Source: Girardinichthys multiradiatus (taxonomy: Eukaryota; Chordata; Actinopteri; Cyprinodontiformes; Goodeidae). From it: DNA of 64,000 nucleotides. Shown in pieces: positions 43,417-55,270 of the stretch. Position 1 is the stretch's first letter, and the number at the start of each line of letters is the position of its first letter. The translations under genes and the position numbers were made by a program. The stretch is from NCBI RefSeq assembly GCF_021462225.1, contig NC_061804.1, positions 39,845,475 through 39,909,474 of the forward strand, written 5' to 3'. The notes below the pieces were generated by a model, which saw only the letters and a program-made list of their open reading frames with translations, ran no database searches and was not told where the DNA came from.

Positions 43417-44315
43417 GGTTTGTTAACAATCATTACACAAGTACATTGCTAGGCAAATAAAAAAAACACAGGTGGACTTGATACAAACACCTAAAACCCA
43501 CAGAAATATGGCTACTGTTGGTGTGAAAGTACAGTTTGTCTGTTGGCTGTAAAGAAGCCAGCCTCAGCAGTTTGCTTGTTAATGTAAATACTACTTTAGC
43601 GTGGCTAAGAACAAATTCCTTTTTCACCATCCTTACAATGTACCGTTACACACTGCAGACTGAAAACTCTTTTCACAGCAGCTATACAAATTTATTGCAA
43701 TGCTATCACACGACAGACACAACCAACAAATGCGATGCAGTTTCAAATGGGAGAGCTGCAGCACTAGGAATTTGAGGATTTATTGATTAAATTGGTTAGG
43801 AAAACTGCATGAATACATGAATAACCAAAGAGGGAAAAACAAAACAAACTTACAAACATTCTAAAAACACTGTTCTTCAATATAAACAAGAAAAAACAAT
43901 GAGTTGTACGGTGACATCCACCCCTACCCCAGCACACACTACAGACAGTCCCTTATAAAGCTTATGGAATGTACTCCACGCAGGTAAGCTCTTCCAGTTG
44001 TTGCCCCTGCTCGTCAAGCTTCCGTGTTTGAAGCACTAGCCCACCCCATACCCTCCCCTCCTTCACATTTAAAATTGAAATGAAATCCACTGACAGTAAC
44101 AATGACCGCAAATTTATGTTGATGCAAAATTGAGGGGTTTGATGAATTTCCCTGTGTCCAAATTGATGTTTTTGTTTTGTTTTAAAAAAAAGTGTTTTCT
44201 ACAATCAAACTACTAAAAAACCTGTATTTAGAAAATAGTTGATAAAAATATTCCCCTGAATTGTACAAGAAAAGAGGTACAGGGAGCACTGGTAAAAGAC
44301 AGAGCTTGGGTGATG

Positions 44316-47300
44316 TTATTCAGCTGCCTCATCTTTCTGATCGGCTGCGTTCGTAGCGGGAGCCTACAATACAGAATGTACAGATTAGAAATTTCTCTGA
44401 GGGAGGAAATTCATTTTTCCAAATTTATCCACAATGTCCTAACCCTCACCTCGTCCTCAGCTTTGGCTTCACCATTTTCAGCAGGGGCCTCTGGTGCTTT
44501 TTCCTCAGGCTTGGCCTTTTCCACTTCCTTGGCTTTCTTAGCCTTAGCAGGTCCCTTCTGCAAAGGAAAACATTAAACAAATGAGCCATTTCTAAATTAA
44601 GGCACTTGCATCAAGGTAATAAAAACCTACCTTTGGCTTGGGTTTGGCCTCTGCCTTTGCAGGTGCAGGCTTCTGTGAAAAGAGAAATGAAAAACACATT
44701 AAAGCACTGTCAACAATGAACATTTTACTAGTGAGAGAATGTAATTTAATGCACTCACATCTTTCAACCTAAGAGATCTCCTCTTGGGCTGTGGACAGAA
44801 CAGACGGTTAAGACCCTTGCAGAGCAAGTTGCATGACAAACTGGGCTGCCACTGACCTCTACTGGGTGAGTAGACTAACTGTTTCAGCAGTCTTTTTTCC
44901 CCCCCGACATACACTACAGGTCCTTCTCAATAAATTAGCATATTGTGATAAAGTTCATTATTTTCCATAATGTCATGATGAAAATTTAACATTCATATAT
45001 TTTAGATTCATTGCACACTAACTGAAATATTTCAAGTATTTTATTGTCTTAATACAGATGATTTTGGCATACAGCTCATGAAAACTCAAAATTCCTATCT
45101 CACAAAATTAGCATATTATTAAAAGGGTCTCTAAACGAGCTATGAACCTAATCATCTGAATCAACGAGTTAACTCTAAACACCTGCAAAAGATTCCTGAG
45201 GCCTTTAAAACTCCCAGCCTGGTTCATCACTCAAAACCCCAATCATGGGTAAGACTGCCGACCTGACTGCTGTCCAGAAGGCCACTATTGACACCCTCAA
45301 GCAAGAGGGTAAGACACAGAAAGAAATTTCTGAACAAATAGGCTGTTCCCAGAGTGCTGTATCAAGGCACCTCAGTGGGAAGTCTGTGGGAAAGAAAAAG
45401 TGTGGCAGAAAACGCTGCACAACGAGAAGAGGTGACCGGACCCTGAGGAAGATTGTGGAGAAGGGCCGATTCCAGACCTTGGGGGACCTGCGGAAGCAGT
45501 GGACTGAGTCTGGAGTAGAAACATCCAGAGCCACCGTGCACAGGCGTGTGCAGGAAATGGGCTACAGGTGCCGCATTCCCCAGACCTGGGCTACAGAGAA
45601 GCAGCACTGGACTGTTGCTCAGTGGTCCAAAGTACTTTTTTCAGATGAAAGCAAATTCTGCATGTCATTCGGAAATCAAAGTGCCAGAGTCTGGAGGAAG
45701 ACTGGGGAGAAGGAAATGCCAAAATGCCAGAAGTCCAGTGTCAAGTACCCACAGTCAGTGATGGTCTGGGGTGCCGTGTCAGCTGCTGGTGTTGGTCCAC
45801 TGTGTTTTATCAAGGGCAGGGTCAATGCAGCTAGCTATCAGGAGATTTTGGAGCACTTCATGCTTCCATCTGCTGAAAAGCTTTATGGAGATGAAGATTT
45901 CATTTTTCAGCACGACCTGGCACCTGCTCACAGTGCCAAAACCACTGGTAAATGGTTTACTGACCATGATATCACTGTGCTCAATTGGCCTGCCAACTCT
46001 CCTGACCTGAACTCCATAGAGAATCTGTGGGATATTGTGAAGAGAACGTTGAGAGACTCAAGACCCAACACTCTGGATGAGCTAAAGGCCGCTATCGAAG
46101 CATCCTGGGCCTCCATAAGACCTCAGCAGTGCCACAGGCTGATTGCCTCCATGCCACGCCGCATTGAAGCAGTCATTTCTGCAAAAGGATTCTTGACCAA
46201 GTATTGAGTGCATAACTGTACATGATTATTTGAAGGTTGACGTTGTTTGTATTAAAAACACTTTTCTTTTATTGGTCGGATGAAATATGCTAATTTTGTG
46301 AGATAGGAATTTTGGGTTTTCATGAGCTGTATGCCACAATCATCCGTATTAAGACAATGAAAGACCTGAAATATTTCAGTTAGTGTGCAATGAATCTAAA
46401 ATATATGAATGTTAAATTTTCATCATTACATTATAGAAAATAATGAACTTTATCACAATATGCTAATTTTTTGAGAAGGACCTGTATAAGGCCAAACGTA
46501 TTTGGTCCCACCACCAAATCGATTAATTTCAGTGTGCCATTCACTTCCATGGCTGCAGGTGTATAACGTTTGGTGTGGGGAAACTTGACTGTCCTGTACA
46601 GGCCTGAGTCCTGACCTCAACCTTATGGGTCGCTTTAGGGATGAATTTGAGCAGAGACTGCAGTTCTGGTTTTCTCATCTAACCACTAACACACTTAATC
46701 CTTAAGGAACATGTTTACAGAATAGTTAAAAGTGCTATCGCTGGCAACGGTGGGTCCATCAACAAACTGGACCTTATACAGGTCCTTCTCAAAATATTAG
46801 CATATTGTGATAAAGTTCATTATTTTCCATAATGTCATGATGAAAATTTAACATTCATATATTTTAGATTCATTGCACACTAACTGAAATATTTCAGGTC
46901 TTTTATTGTCTTAATACGGATGATTTTGGCATACAGCTCATGAAAACCCAAAATTCCTATCTCACAAAATTAGCATATTTCATCCGACCAATAAAAGAAA
47001 AGTGTTTTTAATACAAAAAAACGTCAACCTTCAAATAATCATGTACAGTTATGCACTCAATACTTGGTTGGGAATCCTTTTGCAGAAATGACTGCTTCAA
47101 TGCGGCGTGGCATGGAGGCAATCAGCCTGTGGCACTGCTGAGGTCTTATGGAGGCCCAGGATGCTTCGATAGCGGCCTTTAGCTCATCCAGAGTGTTGGG
47201 TCTTGAGTCTCTCAACGTTCTCTTCACAATATCCCACAGATTCTCTATGGGGTTCAGGTCAGGAGAGTTGGCAGGCCAATTGAGCACAGTGATACCATGG

Positions 47301-50300
47301 TCAGTAAACCATTTACCAGTGGTTTTGGCACTGTGAGCAGGTGCCAGGTCGTGCTGAAAAATGAAATTTTCATCTCCATAAAGCTTTTCAGCAGATGGAA
47401 GCATGAAGTGCTCCAAAATCTCCTGATAGCTAGCTGCATTGACCCTGCCCTTGATAAAACACAGTGGACCAACACCAGCAGCTGACACGGCACCCCAGAC
47501 CATCACTGACTGTGGGTACTTAACACTGGACTTCTGGCATTTTGGCATTTCCTTCTCCCCAGTCTTCCTCCAGACTCTGGCACCTTGATTTCTGAATGAC
47601 ATGCAGAATTTGGTTTCATCTGAAAAAAGTACTTTGGACCACTGAGCAACAGTCCAGTGCTGCTTCTCTGTAGCCCAGGTCTGGGGAATGCGGCACCTGT
47701 AGCCCATTTCCTGCACACGCCTGTGCACGGTGGCTCTGGATGTTTCTACTCCACACTCAGTCCACTGCTTCTGCAGATCCCCCAAGGTCTGGAATCGGCC
47801 CTTCTCCACAATCTTCCTCAGGGTCCGGTCACCTCTTCTCGTTGTGCAGCGTTTTCTGCCACACTTTTTCCTTCCCACAGACTTCCCACTGAGGTGCCTT
47901 GATACAGCACTCTGGGAACAGCCTATTCATTCAGAAATGTCTTTCTGTGTCTTACCCTCTTGCTTGAGGGTGTCAATAGTGGCCTTCTGGACAGCAGTCA
48001 GGTCGGCAGTCTTACCCATGATTGGGGTTTTGAGTGATGAACCAGGCTGGGAGTTTTAAAGGCCTCAGGAATCTTTTGCAGGTGTTTAGAGTTAACTCGT
48101 TGATTTAGATGATTAGGTTCATAGCTCGTTTAGAGACCCTTTTAATGATATGCTAATTTTGTGAGATAGGAATTTTGGGTTTTCATGAGCTGTATGCCAA
48201 AATCATCCGTATTAAGACAATAAAAGACCTGAAATATTTCGGTTAGTGTGCAATGAATCTAAAATATATGAATGTTAAATTTTCATCATGACATTATGGA
48301 AAATAATGAACTTTATCACAATATGCTAATATTTTGAGAAGGACCTGTAGATTAAGAATAGGATGTCATCAACATGTACATGTAAAAGTAGACAGACAAG
48401 TACTAATGGCAAATAATGTAAATCCTATTATGCTGTTGAGATTGATTCTTACTGCTGAGTCGCCTCCTGCTGCTGCCGCCGCCTTTGAGAGAAGGAGAAA
48501 AGAACAAAAACTCTTAGTAAACAGCATCCATCTGTGATTATACAAAATGTATTTTTTGGCAGATATGTAGAAGAGATTAACTATGTAACTCAAAAATGGC
48601 ACGTCCAGACAGAGTTTTAACATCAGTTCTGCAACAAAAGATGCAGACACACACTTTCAAATGATCACATATGCAATGCAGAGCACTAGTAGAAAGGGGG
48701 CTGTGTGTAAATTGAGATTCTCCAGTTTAAATGAGTGATATACTTATAAGATGTAGTTCCCTATTGTAATTAATTCTAGGTGAATTTCATATACAGTCAA
48801 TCCCTTAGTGACCAAAATGTGTTATTTTTCCTCTGCTCAGCTCAAATCAGTGATCAGCAGGTCAAACACAGAAGTCGTTTCTACATTTGGTAAATACATT
48901 AAAACTTCCTTCGATCTGTAAACTTCTCAACAAACAGCACGATTTTTAAAGCACTTAGCTTTGTGTTAGCAGTTAAAGGATGATGTGACCCCTTCATTTT
49001 CTGTTGGATTTTAAACTGATACCTCTATTAGTGAACTTAGTGAACACATTTTTAATGGTCAAAATTAGTTGCATTTCATTGATGAATCAAAGCAAAGTCC
49101 ACACAAATTTGTTTGAATATGTAATCCATCCTAAGAAAAATTTTAAATAAAAATCAACAGGTAAACCAAAATCGATATCGTCCAGTAATAGTCTGATCAG
49201 TGCACCTGAAATTAATCTAGAATCTAAAAGTTATTTGAGAAACTATTCTGCCTGGTAGTAGGAGCGAATGTTGCGTACTATCTGTATTAGAAAGTCGGAT
49301 TTTCCGAGTTCCAAGTCGGAAATACAACTTGGCCCCTTCAAGTCAGGACTTCAGAAGAGAAAGTTGGGGCTCACCGGTAAGCAACGACTTTGGTTCCAGA
49401 ATGGCTACCGCGGATGTAAAAAGTAGTGAAAGCTGTTGGTATAAACTATCAGTACCTCCGATGGTTTGTATCTAATCAAACTTTTACTACGCATAATTCT
49501 GTACAATATGTATCACTGCGAACAGCTTGCGCTCTTGGCGCTTGAAGACATGAATTAAGAGAATCAAGTTTCTTTTTTTTGCATTGCTAACTGGTTAACA
49601 CCAAAACAAAGAACAAATGCGACTGGTTTTCCGTCTTGCAGCTGGAACGCGCTCGCTTTGGGCATGACGTAATTCTCAGATTCGAACTCCGGCTTCCCAC
49701 ACAAATTAAACGCAGCATAAACAGCCAGAGAGAGCGCATTGAAGTATAAAGAGGGCGACTACAGGAGTGTGGCACAGTGAAATTCAGGTTTGTGTCACAC
49801 GGTGGCGCACCTCCATCTCCTGCTTGTGGCTTGCCTACAGCTAAACTCTGGCAGGGAGGTGCGAGGGGGCTCCGCCTCCATCTTTTCTCTGGTTTTAAAT
49901 GTGACTGCGCTGAAGTCCGTGCTGAAGCGAGCGGCGGCGAGAGTGTTCCCGCCAGGAGTTTGAAAAGAGACAGAGATGCTATGACTGTCGGTCTGCTGCT
50001 AGCAGAATATGCTAGAACCCCCAGCAACAGGAGCAGCACTACGATGACGGAGGCTCGCCATTGCATAACCTCCAAGTGGCCTGAGCCGTTCTGAACACAG
50101 GGAAGCACTCAGTTAACACGACGAATGCTGAACTATAGACGAGTTTTTTCAGGAAATTGGGGCAACCATACATTAACAATCAAACAGGGAAGCTAGTGAT
50201 GTTTTTATTTTAAAATTAAAGTCAAATTAAAGCATTTAGTTGAATAAAACACGTACACGTTCGCACAAAATAAATCCCGCAAGTATCAAGCTAACCCGCT

Positions 50301-50823
50301 CAGATATGTGCATTTTTCTGCTTTTAATCATTCGATCGTTTTCCCTCCATGAAACTTTGGCTTCCGGCGTGTCGACCCTCAGAGAAAACAATCAATATGC
50401 CGCCAACTTTCTCTGCAGAAACGCTGTCCAGCAACACATTAGACCGAGCAAGCTCTTTCCGACACAACACGCACTCCTATAACTGCTACTATAGCTGTAC
50501 AGTACAACATTATGTTGTAGCACGAGTACATTATGTTATAGTTCGAGAGCAAGATAAACAGGCTGGGTGGAAATCACTTCGCATGAAGATAATCACTGCA
50601 CGTATGAACAACAAGCCATGCAACAGACCAGCCACCAAATACAAACTAAACTACCTTAGGAGCGCTTTGTCGTTGTGCACAAAGCACGCTTTAGCAACAG
50701 CTTTTCGTTAGCTCTGAACCTAACACGAAACCAGCCTAATTCACAATTGCAAGTGTGTTATTAATACCTTATTACTAAATGGATGAAAGATATCAGTCTA
50801 CTCACTTTGCTCCTTTTAGGCAT
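44316..50823 (-). CDS. hmgn1: High-mobility-group nucleosome-binding protein (HMGN1-like, 91 aa)
   Basis: Six - strand exons with GT-AG borders, all joining at phase 0: 50823-50806, 48482-48453, 44788-44759, 44672-44631, 44557-44450 and 44363-44316. The first encodes MPKRSK, the invariant HMGN start. The second is Ala/Gly-rich (AAAAAGGDSA). The third, PKRRSLRLKD, is the core of the nucleosome-binding domain. The fourth and fifth give KPAPAKAEAKPKPK and KGPAKAKKAKEVEKAKPEEK followed by an acidic tail, as in the chromatin-unfolding domain. The 91-residue length and six-exon layout fit the family, which binds nucleosome cores and loosens chromatin. The core octapeptide differs from the usual RRSARLSA. 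Nearby igsf5 favours the hmgn1 orthologue; other HMGN members remain possible. Intron 2 holds two Tc1 copies. Confidence 0.88.
44917..46484 (+). mobile_element. Tc1/mariner family A, copy 4 (hmgn intron 2)
   Basis: 1568 bp, TA at 44915-44916 and 46485-46486, inverted repeats 44917-45116 and the matching right end. The direct repeats within the left inverted repeat are at 44925-44943 and 45098-45116. The transposase frame is open but lacks 42 nt. It is antisense to hmgn, 130 bp from exon 3. Confidence 0.96.
45245..46207 (+). CDS. Family A transposase, copy 4 (320 aa, 14-residue linker deletion)
   Basis: Open from ATG to stop. It is identical in layout to copy 1 except that CRIPQ is followed directly by TWATEKQHW, removing 14 residues between the DNA-binding and catalytic domains. 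SDESKF, QHDLAPAH and the final Glu are present, but the last motif reads PDLNSIENLW (Ser for Pro) and GFLTKY ends the protein. The same deletion is in copies 2 and 5. It is probably impaired, though this is not certain. Confidence 0.9.
   Translation: MGKTADLTAVQKATIDTLKQEGKTQKEISEQIGCSQSAVSRHLSGKSVGKKKCGRKRCTTRRGDRTLRKIVEKGRFQTLGDLRKQWTESGVETSRATVHRRVQEMGYRCRIPQTWATEKQHWTVAQWSKVLFSDESKFCMSFGNQSARVWRKTGEKEMPKCQKSSVKYPQSVMVWGAVSAAGVGPLCFIKGRVNAASYQEILEHFMLPSAEKLYGDEDFIFQHDLAPAHSAKTTGKWFTDHDITVLNWPANSPDLNSIENLWDIVKRTLRDSRPNTLDELKAAIEASWASIRPQQCHRLIASMPRRIEAVISAKGFLTKY
46487..46776 (+). repeat. Remnant of another Tc/mariner-like transposon between copies 4 and 5
   Basis: CACTTCCATGGCTGCAGGTG, GGGAAACTTGACTGTCCTG and CCTGACCTCAACCTTATGGG (a decayed SPDLNP motif), then TTTAGGGATGAATTTGAGCAG (a RDEFE-type stretch), indicate the 3' part of a transposase gene. 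It probably relates to the remnant at 11960-12535. Confidence 0.5.
46779..48347 (-). mobile_element. Tc1/mariner family A, copy 5 (hmgn intron 2, inverted relative to copy 4)
   Basis: 1569 bp, TA at 46777-46778 and 48348-48349, both inverted repeats complete. It carries the 42-nt deletion. It ends 105 bp from hmgn exon 2 and lies 294 bp from copy 4 in opposite orientation. Confidence 0.96.
47057..48019 (-). pseudogene. Family A transposase, copy 5, one premature stop
   Basis: The original ATG is at 48019. Codon 31 is TGA (47929-47927) where copy 1 has CGA (Arg), a C-to-T change at a CpG. After this the frame is open to the normal stop, so a 273-residue product from an internal Met remains possible but would lack part of the DNA-binding domain. 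All three catalytic residues and the 14-residue linker deletion are present; SDET replaces SDES. Confidence 0.92.
48540..50800 (-). other. hmgn intron 1 with a CpG-rich segment (about 49620-50060)
   Basis: Between hmgn exons 1 and 2. The part around 49620-50060 is CpG-rich, with TTCCCGCC (E2F-like, near 49945) and GCTCCGCC. It carries a - strand frame with a hydrophobic start (ASVIVVLLLLLGVLAYSASS) ending at 49587. No splice-bounded coding exon can be defined, so I treat it as a possible internal promoter rather than a gene. The rest is AT-rich. Confidence 0.35.
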
Positions 50824-50939
50824 TGTTGGTTTGTGTGGGGAGTTTTTTTTAACAAAAAAAATGAAAAAGAGCCGAATTAAAGTAACTGAAACAGAAAATA
50901 CAGTGGTATATTCTGGAAAAACTGTGCCAATACAGTCTA

Positions 50940-51090
50940 ATACAGCGCAGCGAGACGTTACTGTTCAATTGGAAGGGAAAACTAGCTCAAACCGGATTGG
51001 ATTCTCCCCCTCCCTCCCTATTCAAACCCTTACGCTTCCTGCATGATTGACGGCGTCATGCCCCGCCCCTACCGCGTGTTGATTGGATGA
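50940..51090 (-). promoter_or_regulatory. hmgn1: hmgn promoter region
   Basis: Upstream of the - strand exon 1: CCAAT boxes (ATTGG on +) at 51082-51086 and 50996-51000, a GC box (CCCCGCCCC, about 51061-51069), CpGs and no clear TATA box. CCAAT plus GC box is usual for HMGN genes. The transcript start is presumably between about 50850 and 50980. Confidence 0.6.
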
Positions 51091-52385
51091 CAAGATGGAG
51101 AACGGCACGATTTCAAATCTGTGCTCTTACCTGTGTGGACACGCCACATGCCAATCAACAGACATGCTATTTGTCTCTGTGTGCATCTGTCTGCCATAAC
51201 AAGGCAACATTATTAAAGCTTCATTCAACCCCGTCGAAAAATGTTCGCGGACGCATGTACAACATCCAGGGATATGTTCCAAGAATAACTGACACAAACC
51301 CCGTTCCTCCTCTGCAGCAGGGGACTTTAAACGCAATTATTGGCATGTCTGTTTAGAAAACTCAGAGAGGGATGTGTACTCCCGTGCCCGAGAATCTTGG
51401 GCAAGCGGTTTAGCTTGGGAAAATGGCGACAGGATGCATGTTGGTACAGTCCCTGGAGCGTGTGTGTGTGTGTGTGTGTGTGCTCGTGTATTCTTGTGTA
51501 ACCTGCTTGTCATGTGTTTCTGAAGTCGCCTACTGCAGGGTGTGCACAGTGTCCAAACATGACTTCCGTGGAAACAAGTGCGTTAGACTTTTAACACGTT
51601 CCATAGCAGACGTTCATTCCCCTCCTACAAGTGAAACAACAGTATCCTTATTGTTACCTTTTATATTTCCAATGACCTAGAAAAAAGGAAGTAATGCACA
51701 GTAGGTTCAGTTTTCAGAATATCTTTTATGTGTAGCTGGTGGATTAACTAATTTATGCATTCTTGTTTACAAAAAAAGAACAGTTAAGAATCCATAATGA
51801 AAGCTCATATGGGGATGTAATTTGGTCCATAGATGATTGGATTCACAAAATCCTTGCTCTTCTGGAATGGGCACCAGAGGGCATATGGGGTAGACTCACA
51901 GGAGATGGAATAGGGTAACAACATTACAAGCAGCTGCCAGAGCATCCAACATTCAGCCAAAACAATGAGTGCAGAACACCAAGCACAAAGGATGCCCTAT
52001 GAATTTTGTGTCTGCCTTTGCATAATAAAGTTTTGATATGCCCTTTTGGAAACAGTCAGACACAGCCTGGCCCAGTTTACATGTGTTTGAGCATTGTTAA
52101 CATTTTACTAGTAATATCAACTTTTTGTATCCACATTGTGACTGATTTCCCACAACTGCTTCTATTGGCTCCTCCATACTTCACAGAAGCTCTCTTAGCT
52201 TGCAGGGAACTATGTACAATACTTTGTGAAAGTATTTACACTGCCTACAGTTTTTTTTATTTTTTATTTACAGTTTAGTTAATAGACCAACACACCAGAG
52301 CATATGTATTTTTTTAACTGATAGGAAAACTGATACATGGTTTAATTTTATTGCCAATAAAAATCTGAAAAATGTGGCATGCTTA
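51091..52385. other. Intergenic; (TG)n at about 51462-51483; no gene supported
   Basis: Frames such as 51423-51680 run through the TG repeat and have no recognisable domain. GGGAAAATGGCGACAGG at 51418 looks like a start context, but nothing downstream is exon-like. Confidence 0.4.
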
Positions 52386-52522
52386 CAGGGCCTTGCAAAA
52401 GTATTTACCAAACATGTCTTTTTACCTTTTTTGTTACATTCCAACCTGTAATTTAAATGTTTTCTAATATTATTTTATGTGATGGATCTGCACAAAATAG
52501 TCCCAGCTGGTAAGTGAAATGA

Positions 52523-52554
<32 letters not shown>

Positions 52555-53777
52555 GATATATATATATATAGATATATATATAAATAAAATAGAAAAAAAC
52601 CCCGAAAATTAAATCCACCCCCTTTGCTATAAGGGCCCTAAATAATTCTGGTGCTACCAATTACCTTCAAATGTCACACAATTAGTGAAATGAGGTCCAG
52701 TTGTGTGCAATCTAAGTGTCAAATGATCTGTCAGTATAAACACACCTTTTCTGAAAGACGCAGAGGCTGAAACACCACAACAAAAGAGGCATCACACCAT
52801 GAAGACCAAGGAGATCTCCTAACAAGACAGGGACAAAGTACTAGGGACGGTGATATAACAAACCTGCCTAGAGAGGGCTGCACACCAAAACTCACATACC
52901 AGGCAAGGAAGGCATTAATCAGAGAGGCAGCACAGAGACCAAAGGTAACCCTGAAGGAGCTGCAGAGTTCCACAGCAGAGACTGGAGTATCTGTCCATAG
53001 GACCATAATAAGCTGTACACTCCATAGAGCTGGGCTTTATGAAAGAGTGGACAGAAAAAAGTCATTACTTAGTGTTCAAAATAAGAAGGCCCCTTAAGAG
53101 TTTGCCAAAAGACATGTGTGCAACTGCCCAAATATATGGAGGAAGGTGCTCTGGTCAGATAAGACTAAAATTGTACTTTTCGGCCACCAAGGAAAACAAC
53201 ACAACCCATCACCCCAAGAACACAATCCCCACATTGAAACATGGTGGTGGCAGCATCATGCTATGGGGAAGTTTTTCAGCAGCAGGGACTGGGAAACTGG
53301 TCTGCATTGTGGGAAAGGTGTAGGTTGTGGTAAATGCAGGGATATTCATGGGTAAAACCCATGTCAGTCTGCCTGTGATTTGAGACTGGGAAGGAGGTGC
53401 ACCTTCCTGCAGGACAATGATCCAAAGTGTACTCCTAAGCAACTCTCGGGTGGTTTAAGGGGAGACATTTAAATGTGTTGGAATGGCCAAGTTAAAGCCC
53501 AGACCTCCATCCCATTGAGAATCTGTGGTTATAGTTCAAGATCACTGTTCAGAAGTGAACAGCATCCAACATAAAGAAGTTGGAGCAGTTATGCCCTTAT
53601 TTGTTGTTTGCTTCACTCACTCATACACACACACACACAAATACATCTTCAATGTTGTAGGCATGTTCTGTAAATAAAATGGTGCAAACTCTCAAGCTAT
53701 CCATTTTAATTCCGGGTTGTGAGGCAACAAAACATGAAAAATGCTAAGGGGGTGAATGCTTTTGCAGGGCACTGTAT
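52386..53777 (+). repeat. Degenerate Tc1-like element with recognisable ends
   Basis: Left CAGGGCCTTGCAAAAGTATT and right GAATGCTTTTGCAGGGCACTG are inverted counterparts, each next to TA. The interior shows transposase debris: AETGVSVHRTI-like sequence around 52980, RCSGQIRLKL and LKHGGGSIMLWGSFSAAGTG (53230-53300), and QDNDPK-type coding near 53410. A large (AT)n microsatellite sits at 52527-52582. Several frameshifts and stops make it a fossil. Confidence 0.8.
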
Positions 53778-53789
53778 GTAGTCAGTCCC

Positions 53790-55270
53790 TTCTATTTTGA
53801 TTCCACTAAATATATCCAGTGCAAAATTGCCTTCAACAACCACCTAATTCGTAAGTAGAGTCCACCTGTGTTTGATTTAATCTCATTATAAATCTGGTAT
53901 CCTGTTCTGTGAAGGCCTCAGATGTTTGTTAAAGAACATAGGTGATCAAATAGCATCATGAAGACAGATGAGCACAGCTGACAGGTCAGAGTATAATGGA
54001 GAAGTTTAAAGCAGAGGAAGGTTACAAAAGACATCCTAACTTTTGGACTTCTCCCAGGGCACTGTTCAATCCATCATATTAAAATTCAAGAGGATGGCAC
54101 AACCAATCAAGACATGGTCGTCCACCTGAAATAAAAAAAGAAACACCAAGTAGAGCATTAATCCGCGAAGCAGCCAAGACGTCATTGTTAACTCTGGAAC
54201 GGCAGCAGAGACACAGGAGCCATAAGGTGGCCCTTTTACCCCGAGGATTTAACAACCTGTAGAAGAAGGTGAAATATTAAACTTTTCAGCCTTAATGCAA
54301 ACATGCTATACGTTGAAAAGCGAACACTGTACATCACCCTGAACACACTATCCCTATAGTGAAACATGGCGGTGGCAGCAAGAAGAGCATTAATCAGAGA
54401 AGCAGCCAGGAGGCCTCAGATACCACTGGAAGAGCTGCACAGAACTACAGATCAGGAGGGATGATCTGTTGCCAGGACAAATATTAATCATGCACTCTGG
54501 GCTTTATAGTAGAGTGGTAAGAAGAACGCCATGCTAAATCCTGTTTGCTACACGCCATGTAGGTGACACCTGGAAGAAGGTGCTCTGGTGAGATGTGATC
54601 AAATCTGAATGTATTGACCTACATAAAAAAAATACTGTGTGATGGAAAATTGTACACCATCCTAAATACACCGTGTCCATGGTGAAATACGGTGGCTGCA
54701 GCATCATGCTGTGGGGATATCTTTTTTTCAACAGGTGTAAGTAGCTGGTCAGAGCGAAGCACAGGGCAATCCTGGAAGAAAACCTGTTAGAGAGTGAGAA
54801 AAGACTTGAGATTCCAGCTGAACCCAAAACATACAGGTAGAGCTACAAGTGAATGGGTTGGATCAAGGCATTTTAATGCGTTAAAATGGCCTAGTCAAAG
54901 TCCAGACCTAAGTCCAACTTGATGAATTTAAAAAAAAGAAAAATAGTCAAATATCTCAATCTCTAAATGTGCAAACCTGGCAGACATACCTCAAAAGACT
55001 TGCAGCTTAAAATGTAGCAAAGGATGGTTTTTCAAGTATTGATTCAGGAGGAGTAAATACATATATGGACACCGCATTTCATATTTTAAATTTTTTAATT
55101 TGCAAAACATTTGGGAAACCATACATTATGTTCCTACTGCATCACAATTATGCACTACTTTTTGGTTTAACACATAAAAGTCTGATAAAATACACTGAAG
55201 TATATTGTTTTACAATGAAAAAACTGGGAAAAGTTCAAAGGGTGTGAATACATTTGCATGCCAATGTATA
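53790..55270 (+). repeat. Second, more degraded Tc1-like element, adjacent
   Basis: GTAAGTAGAGTCCACCTGTG, GGCACAACCAATCAAGACATGG, then two KHGG-like stretches (GTGAAACATGGCGGTGGCAG at 54359; GGTGAAATACGGTGGCTGCAG at 54679) indicate duplicated or nested transposase debris. The right end, GGTGTGAATACATTTGCATG, resembles a Tc1 terminus. The left end is not recognisable. Confidence 0.6.

Noticed and set aside
49587..50108. 173-codon - strand frame starting with a hydrophobic stretch
   Set aside because: The N-terminus resembles a signal peptide, but the remainder is not protein-like and no partner exon or conserved motif was found. Kept only as a note in the intron entry.
51423..51680. Frame beginning AAAATGGCGACA upstream of hmgn
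   Set aside because: Good start context, but the product runs through a TG repeat (VCVCVCV) and is not continued by an exon; human GET1, the head-to-head neighbour of HMGN1, does not match.
51820..51870. NPIIYG-like codons on the - strand, reminiscent of GPCR helix 7
   Set aside because: The frame has stops on both sides and no other receptor motifs; a chance match.
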